Assembly: GCA_029961685.1 (NCBI GenBank)
Contig: JARWKL010000008.1
Span: 2,668,501 to 2,732,500, forward strand
Length of the DNA stretch: 64,000 bases
DNA from: Aristolochia californica
Taxonomy: Eukaryota > Streptophyta > Magnoliopsida > Piperales > Aristolochiaceae
Reading direction: 5' to 3'
In this document: positions 1 to 10,700 of the stretch, in pieces
Numbering within the stretch: position 1 is the first letter of the stretch
Layout: each line of letters starts with the position of its first letter
Translations under genes and position numbers: made by a program
The notes under the pieces: generated by a model
What the model was told of the DNA's origin: nothing
The model's input: the letters and a program-made list of their open reading frames with translations, nothing else
Databases searched by the model: none

Positions 1-29
1 GAACAATTCAAGCAGCATAGCATTCACAG

Positions 30-1293
30 AATTTACATCAGTCTTACCTCTGGAGTACCATCACCAAGTTCTGGACGTGTTGTGATCCCCATAGCGCGTG
101 ATCCAAGCAACAGAATCCGTATGACTGCTGTTTCTATTCCAAGCAATCATATGAGGGCTCGCTATGCTGCTAGTAGGTGATTTGTAGTCCTTTCCTCTCT
201 TTATTTTGCCGACCAGTACCAGAGGGGTTTCCTAAGCCATGGATAACAACAAATGTAAGTAAAATCAGAAGACATCTTGTGAAAAAAATAGAAGCTTGCT
301 TCGACGATTTTGGTTAAAGGCAATTGATTTCCGAAAATTGGTCCGGTTGAAGGCATCTCATTTTAGAAAATAATCTGGTTTGAATTCAAATGTTTACTCT
401 GCAAATGGTGAAAAGAGTGTAAAGCATACAGACAAATCAAACAAAAAAATAAATTTCATGCTGTAGAATCCTGTGACCAATGAGTATAAGGCTGAAATTT
501 GAGAATTTAGGATAAAACATTATTTCTTAAGCATGGTTGTCACTGGAAGTCTCACCTTATTTGATATAGTGTATTGGGGCATTATTAGCACAGCATATAC
601 CTGCCATTTTTATGTTTTTTCATCCTGATTTGAAATTACATCAGGTATAAGGTAGTTGAGGTTCTTGGTGGTGGTGGTTCCGCATTGGTGCAATGGAGAT
701 TAGAAACTGGGCGTACACATCAGGTACTCAGAATTTGTGTTGTCATCTGATACTAGATTAATCATTTTCTTCACTTATCTCTTTCCATCCATTTTTTTGG
801 GTATTGAGATGCTTATAGAAAACCTCCTATTCCACTGCTTTATTTGGATTAGATACGAGCACATGCAAAGTATTTGGGAATTCCTCTCTTAGGGGATGAA
901 ACTTATGGAGGCACTAAAGACAAGGCTCTATCACTGCTGCGACCCCGGATTCCATCTAGCTATCATGCTCATCTAACTCAACTGGTCTCAAAACTAGAAC
1001 GACCCTGTCTCCATGCTTTTTCTCTTGGGTAAGCAAAAAGAAGCTTAATTCTGCTAAGTTATCTTACTACCATTCTGGTTGAGCTACAACAACTGACATA
1101 ACACATCTTTGTTGATTTCCTTACATGGTTGGTTAGGTTTGAACATCCTCACACTGGAGAAAAGATGAAGTTTTCTTGTCCTCCACCTTCTGACTTCACA
1201 GAGATTTTGAGTGAGCTGCGCAATCTCGGCACTGAGCATTGCTTGACCCCTAGTGCCAGAAGCGCTACAGAATCTTGCAAGGAAAATGACTAG
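30..1293 (+). CDS. RNA pseudouridine synthase, RluA family, C-terminal part (5' end outside window)
   Basis: Only the last four exons are present: 30-176, 645-723, 853-1028 and 1137-1293 (stop TAG). All junctions are GT-AG and keep one frame. The translation reads through VEVLGGGGSALVQWRLETG, RTHQIRAHAKYLGIPLLGDE and YGGTK, the C-terminal signature of RluA-type synthases, where GRTHQIR and the LGDxxYGG segment help bind RNA. The family isomerises uridine to pseudouridine in rRNA or tRNA. Plant relatives are mostly sent to chloroplasts, but the transit peptide and the catalytic Asp motif (HRLD) lie upstream of the window, so neither location nor catalytic competence can be judged. The start of the first exon (AG at 28-29) is the least certain boundary. 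The C-terminus ends about 25 residues after the last conserved segment (CPPPSDF). Confidence 0.9.
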
Positions 1294-2942
1294 TTTTATG
1301 TATTAACAGAGTCTTATTTGTACATGTGACTGTTCCATTCATCAGGAAATGCATTATAGAGTGGTTTCTGTAACTTACATGGTTGGCAGGCAAGCTCAGT
1401 TGAAATCCTAGGTTTTGGATCAAACAAATGACTTGATAGCAAATCAAAGGTGAACCTGCACACAGAGCAATAGCTAGGACGGAAAGGAATGTGTAGTCGG
1501 TCAATCTCAAAAGGATTTAATAGTTTTGTGGAAGTGTTCGGATTGAAACATGAGCAGATTGCACGCTCTGTGGTAAACTGACTAAAAGCTGAAATATTCA
1601 AGTTACTGAATATGATGAGGCACTGTAGATTTCTAGCAATGAAAGGACAATCCACCAACTCATTTGGAAGCTAGAAGACAATGATTCAAACGGAAAAGTC
1701 ATAAAGAAAAGGCATCGACACTTCCTGAAACTGTGGAAATGATTCAATCAATAGAAAGCCGAGTTAGTGTCAGAAGCTTTATTCTTCACGAGACAGACTT
1801 GTCTTTTTCATCCCCATTGATGCGATTCCGGAGGATAAACCGTAGCGAAATCCAAACCGGAATTTGGATATCGGATTCGCCATGGAAGAAACATTGGTAA
1901 AGAGTAGAGAAGCACAACAGCGACGGATTCCGATCCGAGACCGGATCGAGCTTCTGTGCATCTCTCTGCTCTGCTCGGACGAGGCTTCGCTCCAGCGGGC
2001 ATCGGGAGAGGAGAGGGGAATCATCAGTCTTGTCGACTGTCGAGGTGATACTCAACTCTATTCGAGCGTAGGCGTTATTCACGTGTCCTGAGAGCCGTCC
2101 TACCATGTAGCATCTTGCGTTCTCCAAGTTTCTCACACACTCTAGTCAATTTTCACATTTCAGAAGTCAGCCAATATGTATAAGATTACAAACTCCATCC
2201 AAAGGAGGAGAAAAAATAATTTTGAAAGATGTAAATGAAGCACATTCTACATCCCTTCAAATTATTTGATTAACAGAGAGAGTAGAGCTGAAAATGGTTT
2301 CTTTGCGTACAGCCATATCCAGAAATTATTAGCTCGAATGGCCAAAAGTCACCAATTTCCAGTTTAAAATTAATAACCATGTAAAAGCTTCAACCACCTC
2401 GATAGAAGACATCGAGTACAGATAAATGTACAGGCGTGCTAAGCTCAACTAAGAAATTCACCACAATCGTTGCTCTTCGTAAATCCGGAACGATTCATAA
2501 ATCACAAATTAAAGATTAACCAAAAAAAAAAAAGTGAGCGTAGAGTTTTGTTATCTGGAGAAGACATGGAGCTCTTACCCATGGCAGATGAAATTGAGTT
2601 GAAATGGCGCTTCTTCTTCTTGGGCTCGTCTTCGTCTATGTTACCCATCGATCTATCGCCTCCAAGACCACCATTAATGGCAGATGCGGAAAGTCAACAT
2701 AAACTTGAACTTATAGTTCATGTGATTATATTCTTCATTCACTTAAAGTCGGTGGAGGTGCACCACTAACGGCTTCAAGTGAATAAAGCGTATAATTCAG
2801 TTGACGTCCCAAGGCTAAACCGGCTGAATCAGGATTCCGCCCAAAATCCTGATTCATCCGGTTGAAGCCGTCGGGGTTGCCTCTCGCTATTAAACCTCCC
2901 AAAAATTTTCTTTTCTCTCACAACATCATCTTCCTCTCAGCA
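1294..2942. other. Intergenic region, no supported gene
   Basis: This is the 3' flank of the pseudouridine synthase. Short open frames exist (for example around 1864-2091 and 2470-2769) but none has a recognisable domain, a consistent start or splice partners. A segment near 2735-2900 resembles part of the MITE family described at 12738-13578. The rest holds nothing I can name. Confidence 0.5.
2735..2900 (+). repeat. Fragment related to the 12738-13578 MITE
   Basis: A short hairpin-forming segment (gattcaggattc, then aaatcctgattcatc) is shared, with changes, with 12850-12900, and is followed in both places by a CCTCTCGCT run and an AT-rich stretch. It looks like a diverged relative or fragment of the same non-autonomous DNA transposon family. 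Ends could not be fixed. Confidence 0.35.
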
Positions 2943-3238
2943 TGTTATGGTCCTAGGTTAAATATTTGGCTTTCCGCTACCTACCAGGCCAGTCTTTTGA
3001 GTAGTATTAGTTAGGTCCTTAATATTTAGTATCAGAACAGGTACCCACGTCGCGAGTTCGAATCCCGGAGGGAGCGACTTAGCGGTGTTGCTAGAATAAA
3101 TCATCGCTAATGTAGGCCGTTGCTAGAGTGGGCTGCCGTGGTCGTTGATGTGATATTATGGTCCTGGTTTAAATACTTCGTTTTGCGCTACCTACTAAGT
3201 CTTAGTATTGGCTGGGTCGTTGACGACATCATTGTCTC
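2943..3238 (+). mobile_element. Old TRIM retrotransposon, TGTTATGGTCC family
   Basis: Two diverged direct repeats of about 82 bp (2943-3024, beginning TGTTATGGTCC, and 3154-3238, beginning TATTATGGTCC) flank a short internal region. Directly after the first repeat comes TTTAGTATCAGAAC, a mutated match to the plant initiator tRNA-Met primer site. The internal part also carries gagttcgaatcccgg, like a tRNA T-arm. Younger members of the family lie at 55977-56346 and 63729-63811. No target duplication is visible. No coding capacity is expected for this class. Confidence 0.7.
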
Positions 3239-3839
3239 CCTCTCGTACTTCCTCCCTATCCCTTCTCCCTCTTATTCCAATGTCTCCCTTGTCCCTCTCG
3301 CACTCCTCTCCCGCTCGGACCAGTTTCTACGAACAGTGGACAAAAACGACTAGAGGAAAACTGGAACGGAGACAACTTTTTCCACCTGAATTTCCTCACT
3401 TTTTCGGAAAAATCTGCTCCCTTTTGATACGTTTCGCTTCAATCTTAACCCCTAGAATTGGAATATGGGAAACCTCAGTGAGTTTCCTCTTGCTGATGCG
3501 CAGTCCATGGGAAATTTGTTCTCCTGCTTCTCTCGCCCGGAAGCAAAGAAGAAACATGTCCGCTGCTTCTCCGACCCTCCTCCAAATAGTGGTTCCGTGT
3601 CAAGCAATTGCTGGAGTTGGATACAGTCAACTAAGAAGGGCAAGAGCGAAGAGACTCTAATTCACGAGTAGGCTCTTGTGGCGGTGATTCTCTTGTAGTA
3701 GAATGGGGTCCTGCCATTCGATTGTTTCGCTTCCATGTGGTACCCTTGGATGAAGAAGCAGTAGCTACTGAGGCGTTTTGAGTTCGAGAGTGCGATCGCT
3801 GACGGATCCACTTCTTCACCGCAACAGCTTGTTCATTAG
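3239..3839. other. Intergenic, no supported feature
   Basis: Overlapping open frames occur on both strands (3208-3660 is the longest), but the translations are low-complexity Ser/Leu-rich and match no family I know. No splice-consistent gene model was found. Confidence 0.4.
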
Positions 3840-4335
3840 GTGGGGTTTGGTTCAGTGGTAGGGATCAAAACACGGAGTTTTAGTTTTTCAATTATTTTCT
3901 AACTTATTGACGGGCCGGTTGGTAATTAAATATTCGTTTATGTTCTTATTTTTTTATAATTAATTAATGCATAATTAATTTTCACACGTATTTATTATAT
4001 TAATATATAATAAACTGTAATCATTAAATAATATAATATATTAATTAATTAATATATTTTAATTATATATTAAATTGTTTATTATAATAATAATCATGTT
4101 CATTTTAGTTAATTATCTGTTTATGTATATATTTTCTATTTAAATATATTATAACAAGTTAATCGTTATCGGTTATATTTTTTATTTTTTATTTTAGAAC
4201 ATTAATATTGAAAACTGTTTTCCAATCTACTGTCCGCTAACACAATTTTTACTTAAAATTGAATTAGATCATTCATTTGAAGTTGAATTAGATCATTCAG
4301 TTGAATTTACATTTTAACTTTGAACCAAAGGTGCA
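3840..4335 (+). repeat. AT-rich MITE-like repeat related to 12738-13578
   Basis: The stretch around 4085-4260 (attttagttaattatctg, then tttaaatatattataa) aligns in order with 13365-13490 inside the MITE that interrupts the Copia LTR. The left part begins ggggtttggttcagtgg, similar in style to PIF/Harbinger ends. Exact termini and target duplication are not clear. Confidence 0.4.
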
Positions 4336-4462
4336 CGGCGAAAAATTTCCTGTTCCTCCTTCACAATTTCATCCGCTCCGCTACCCTTTTCCCTCCCTTT
4401 TTGTCGTCCGGTTTCTGCGCTCGATCCCTTGTATTTTTCTTATCGCGAACTTTTTATTAAAT

Positions 4463-4474
4463 TTATATATTTTA
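4463..4474 (+). promoter_or_regulatory. Possible TATA box of the aconitase gene
   Basis: TTATATATTTTA lies about 275 bp upstream of the aconitase ATG and is followed by a GC-richer stretch (4540-4640) and a CT-rich leader typical of a plant 5'UTR. Inferred from position and sequence only. Confidence 0.3.
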
Positions 4475-4739
4475 AAAGTATCTCTGCTCTGACGAATGAC
4501 AACTCCATTTCATTTTTAGATGAAAAAATATCTCAAACAGAACTCATCTCAGCCGCCGGCCTGATTTGTTAGACCACGTCGCTTTTGGTTCTCGAGTCCG
4601 ACCGTCCCGTCGCCGCGGCAAAGCTCTGAAACTGACGGCTAAACACTAGATCTGTGTTCCTTCATCGTCTCTGTTCTTATTCACAGTCGTTCAATCCTCT
4701 GTTGCTGTAGATCGGCGATTTCCGAGGCGCATCATCACT

Positions 4740-7700
4740 ATGGGTAATTGAAACTATTCTGATCTGTTTCATTCTATTACTAGCAGTATTTTGACTGCAT
4801 CGTGTTCTGTTAATTTTGTGCTGGTGTATGTTGTTTTAACGTTTTTTGTCGATTTTTGTTAGCTGCTGAGAATGCTTTTGGGCACATATTGACGACACTG
4901 CCGAAACCTGGCGGAGGTGAATTTGGAAAGTACTACAGTTTGCCGTCGCTGAATGATCTGAGAATTGGTGAGTGGCTATGCGACTCTTGTTTCCTGGTAT
5001 GTTGAGATCAAGTTGACGGAGAGTGAAGGAATTTGGTATCGTTGTGATTTGATTTTTAACGAGGTATTTTGCAGATAAGCTTCCTTATTCAATTCGTATC
5101 CTCCTCGAATCTGCGATCCGGAACTGTGACGAGTTCCAAGTTACCAAAAGAGACGTGGAGAAGATTATCGATTGGGTTAATACTGCTCCTAAGCAAGTGG
5201 AGATTCCGTTCAAGCCTGCTCGTGTGCTCCTGCAGGTTTCCTTTGTGTATTGTATCTTTCTTTCTTTTGTTCCCTCTTTTTTGGCTTTAGACTCTATAGG
5301 TACAGTACTCATCAGTTCCTTTTTGTCTGGTTCGTAGGATTTTACTGGCGTCCCAGCTGTAGTAGATCTCGCATGCATGCGAGATGCCATGAACAAGCTC
5401 GGTAGTGATTCAAATAAGATTAACCCGCTGGTAAGTTTATTCTAGCTAAAGGTTTAGACTATTTCTACTGAACGCCGATCAAGATTTTAAATTGCTTTTA
5501 ATTTTTTAGCTGTTCATATTAATTTAAACAAGAATTCCAGCTTGAAAAACTGGGACTTGTTGGATCTTTTTTTTTTTTTTTTTTTTTTGCATTTTTTTTG
5601 TACATTAAGTTTTTCATTTTTAAAGGTTTTGCAATGAGTCCCCAGTATGGGCTATATACATCCTGCTGGTTGGGTACGTTTCCTTTTTGTAGTTTGTGAT
5701 AGAGTCCCATTTGTCTAAAGTCCTATAAATTATGCAGAAAAGCAATGCAACTTAACTGTTTCTGATCGAGGAGAAATATGGCTTCACTTCACATACTGTG
5801 TAGCGATAGATTCTATAAAATTGTCCAGTTGTTACTTGTGTGGTTGACACGTAACTACTAATTTTTAACTGCTATTAGGAAGATTTCTCTTGATAATGGA
5901 TCAAAATGAACTCTTTAGATTACTTGTCTCCATATGCATTATACATTTGACATGCACCCTGATGTCTCTGCCATGAGATGGCGAGTCTAATATAATGCGA
6001 ATTGGTTAAAGTAATGGCAGTCATTGTTTTGAGGACTAGGAATTTTTTATGGAGAAAGGGCTGGGGAGGGGGGCACCAACCCCTTAGTACTTGGCGTGCT
6101 ATATCTTTCTGCCCAAATTTTATAGCTTCCACACCATTTCTTTCAGTTCTTCTTCTCTCATTTTTGCCTGTTTTCTTTCTTTTATAATGAATTCAATATT
6201 GATACTTGGTGTGTCCTTGTTGTTGAAGCTTTAATAAATTTTGAATCAAGCAAGTCAGTGTGAAAATCTTTGCTTATTTATGTTTAACTAGTCTATGTCA
6301 GCTTAAATCTATATGGTGAGATAGTCTTTGAAGATATTTTACAAGTCATCTATAATCAAAATGTTGAGTGAAATGTTCAAGAAGTTCAAATTTTGGATTC
6401 TTGGTCCTTGAACTCTTTCTGTTTCTTAATGTAACAACTAAGACTATGTTCTCCATCCATGTAGGTACCTGTTGATCTTGTCATAGACCACTCAGTGCAG
6501 GTTGACGTGGCAAGATCTGAAAATGCAGTTCAAGCTAATATGGAACTTGAGTTCTACCGAAACAAGGAAAGATTTGCTTTTCTAAGGTGGGGATCGACTG
6601 CTTTCCGTAACATGCTTGTTGTACCCCCAGGGTCTGGCATTGTTCACCAGGTAATCATATGATTCCTTGGTGGAAATACTCTGTTCTGGATGCTTTAAAA
6701 TAGAATATGGTTGCCATTCCTTTTTTATCATATGCCGGTAGGCCAAGTTATTTATTTCATTTTTTATTTTAAAAAATGACAGATTTCTGAATTAATTTCC
6801 AGGTGAATCTAGAATACCTTGGCAGAGTTGTTTTTAACTCAGGGGGCCTCCTTTACCCTGATAGTGTTGTTGGGACAGATTCCCACACAACAATGATTGA
6901 TGGGTTGGGTGTTGCAGGCTGGGGGGTTGGTGGAATAGAAGCAGAAGCCGCAATGCTTGGACAGGTAAAGTGGGTTGTCACAACAATTTTTCTATCTTTC
7001 TGTTTGCTCAATGGCCACTGGAGCGGGTCTAGGTCTTGGGATCAAGTCTCATCTGGGTAATATATTTGAAAAAAGGAGAAATATGAAGGTTGTAGAGTGA
7101 GGAAGAGAGAAAAAGAAGAAAGGGAGAAAGAATGAGAGAAGAGAGTCTCTGAATTACTCTCTTTGGGGGTCATGTGCGACTCACATCTTTTTTTATTAAC
7201 TTAAGTGAGAGATAATTACAAATATGCCCCTACTTACTTATATTTCATTTAAATCTTATATCTTCCAAAATACATCCTTATACCAAATTTGAACTATAGG
7301 AAAGATCTAAACATGTTGAACAATATAATGTCTACTATGGAAATTACAATTAAATATAAAATAACAAAACTACCCTTCATCTGAATTTTAAACACTCCGC
7401 TCAAGTTGGTGCTTATATATCTATGAGTCCCAACTTGCCATAGAAAGATTCAAACTCACGTTTACCTAATGATTTAGTAAACACATCTGCCACTTGGTCT
7501 CTCAACCTGATATTGGGAGTGACAACTTCCTTCTTCATTACCGCAACTTGGATGAAGTGAAAATCCACTTCAATATATTTAGTTCTCTCATAGAATTGCA
7601 ATGAATATGGCTGTTTGGTTGTCACAGTACATTGTCACACAGTACATAGTCATAGGTTCATCCTTCTGTAGGTTAAATTCTCTGACCACAGATCTCACCC

Positions 7701-10700
7701 ACATCAGCTCATTGACCGTATGAGACATAAATCTATGCTTAGCTTCAACACTTGATTTGACTACAATGTTTTACTTCTTACTCTTCTAGCTAACCAGATT
7801 ACCCCCCAAAGAATACACAATAGTCTGTGGAAGACTTTCTATCAAGTTTTGAACCTGCATATTCAACATCTGAAAAGGTTTTATTTTCAAATGATCTTGA
7901 GATTTAAAGAATAGTCCCTTTCCAGGTGACCCTTTCAAATACCTCAATATCCTCTGTGCAGCTTCCAGGTAAACCTTTTGTGGACAATTCATAAATTGAC
8001 TGACAACATTAACAATAAAGTAGATGTCAAAACGAGTATCTGTGGCATATATAAGTTTGCCAACTAAATGGAGATATATTGCCTTGTCCTTAAGCTCCTC
8101 ACTCTGTTCATTATGAAGATCATGCCCAACCTCCATAGGGGTCTTAAGTGGTTTAGTCCCCAACAAGTCATATTCTTGCAACATGTCTGTGATTTACTTC
8201 CTTTGAATCAATACCAGATCAGCCTTGCTTCTTGCCACTTCAATACCTAGAAAATATTTCAGGTGTCACAGATCTTTGGTCTGAAAATATTTGGCCAAAT
8301 GTGCTTTAACCTTTTCAATGTCTTTCTCATCACTGCCATATAAGATAATATCATAAACATATACTAGCAAAATCACAATACTAGACTAGCATTTCATGAT
8401 GAAAAGGGAATGGTTATATTGACTTTTAGAGAAACCAATAGACAAAACAACCTGATTGAATTTCTCAAACAACACTCGAGGGCTTTTGTTTGAGACCACA
8501 TACAGCCTTCTTGAGTTTGCATACCTTGTTTATCTCCCCTTGAGCAACATACTTAGGAGGTTGTTCCATATAAACTTCTTCATTCAGATCTTCATACGAG
8601 AAGGTATTTTTAATATCTAGTTGAGATAATGACCACCCTTGATTCACAACTATAGAGATTAAAATCTGCACAAAGGATAATCTAGCAATTGGGAAAAAAG
8701 TCTCAAATATGTCAACGCCATATGTCTAAGTGTACCCCTTGGCAACTAACCTTGCCTTGTACCTCTCTATGGAGTTATCTTCCTTATACTTCACAATATA
8801 CACCCAACAACATCCAACCATTGTAACAGTAGGAAGTAAGTCACACAACACCCATGTGCCTCTATCTAGAAGGTCCTCCATTTCAACATCCATGGCCTGC
8901 TTCCACTGAGGAGATAAAAGAGCATCATGCACTGAAAAATGAATAGTGTAAGAAGATAGTGATAGAACAAAGTGTTTGTAACGGTCTGACAGTGAATTAA
9001 AGGAAATAAAATGAGACATTGGATACCGAGTACCTTTAGACACACCTTTCCTAAGTGCAATAGGAAGGTGCCAATCGCTTACCGTAGGATCAACAAGCAA
9101 GGAGAGTTCATCATCTAGTGTGAGAGGAGAACTTGGAGTCCGATGTTAAGTTATACGCCGTCTATGATATACTTGTAGTGGCATCGAACAAAGGAATAGG
9201 AAATTCCTTACACAAATAGGAACAACAATCTTGATGCTTATAAAACATGGAGATGCATCTCTGGTAGGTGAAGGAAACAATGGAGTATTCTAAAAAAAGT
9301 CACATGTATAGATACAAATATCTTCTTAGTAGAAGGACAAAAGCATTTGTATCCCTTTTGAGTACGATGATATCCTAAGAACATACATCTATGGATGTGT
9401 TTGTTAGGATATCCAAACACTCGTGGAGACAAAGAAAACAAAGTGTTCAAGTGGCATCAACACCCGTAAAGGAATTTTTTCTCCAAGATCTATGGAAGAC
9501 ATCATGTTGATGAGGAAGCAAGTAGTTGACTTGGGGACATTCATGTGTAATATCATAGTACGTGCAACTTCCAAAAGATGATGGTTCTAACTCTTAGCTA
9601 CTCCATTATGCTAGGGAGTACAAACACAAGATGATTGATATATGATCCTCTGACTTTGACAAAGTAAACCAAATTTTTTATTCATAAATTCTACACGATT
9701 GTCAGTGCGAAGTACACGAAGAAAAGTACCAAGCTGATTTTTTGTTTCATTATAAAAAAATTGAAACATATTAAATGATTAAAGTCATAAATAAACAAAA
9801 GGAAGTACTTTTAACCAAAAATACTAGATATAGGACAAGGACCCAAACATCAAAATGAACAATGTCAAATAAGCGATTGATTCTAGATTGATTTAATAAA
9901 AAAGGTGTTCGGAGATGCTTGCTCAGCTAACAAAACTCACACTAAAATGAGATACTGGAAGGAAATGTAGGAAAAAAGTTGAACCAACTTTGTAGGTGAG
10001 GGATGACCTAACCGTAGATGCCACTATAATGGTGAGACTGCAGAATGCAACGCCTGTAGTGAGTGTCGTGAGTGGCTTTCAAGATAGTATAATATGCCTT
10101 TCTCACATTGGAACCAATCGTCCTCCTTGTAGCGAGATCCTGAAAAACACAATGAGAAGGATAAGACCTCACCGAACAATTCATGGACTTTGTGAGTTGA
10201 CAAATGGCAACAGATTTATAAAGAACTTTGGAACAAACATAGAGACTGAGGTGATATGAAGGAAAATGTAACTAATGTACCCATTTCTTGAATTAGGGAT
10301 ATAGATCCATCAGCCAATGCGACATGCTTAATGATTGCAGACTCTTTTAACTTAGAGAATGAAGATGACATGCTTGATATGTGGGTAATAGCACATGAGT
10401 TAAGAACCCAGGTAGATGAAGGATGCACATGCAAAGCAAGCGTACTTGAGCTAGCCAGTGTGGCTGTAGGAATAGAAGCCTGAGACATAGATGCTGAGGA
10501 AGAGGCAGTTGACAAGCCCCAGTTGTTGTTGTTGTTGTAGGAGTTGGTGCATTTCATTAGATGACCCTCATATAATATTGTTTACCACTTTAGTAGGAGT
10601 TTCACTGTTCTCATGAATGGTCGAGTTTGCCCATGCTGGCTTATCAAACTTGATTCAACACTTGTGATCTGTAACAACGATAACATTTTCTCTCAAATTT

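Noticed and set aside
1864..2091. Open frame as a possible small gene
   Set aside because: It begins at TTG unless an internal ATG is used, has no domain or splice partners, and overlaps equally long frames on the other strand.
3850..3865. tRNA-like GGTTCAGTGGTAG motif
   Set aside because: It resembles the A box of tRNA-Gly, but no T arm, anticodon stem or acceptor pairing follows; it is part of the MITE-like repeat.
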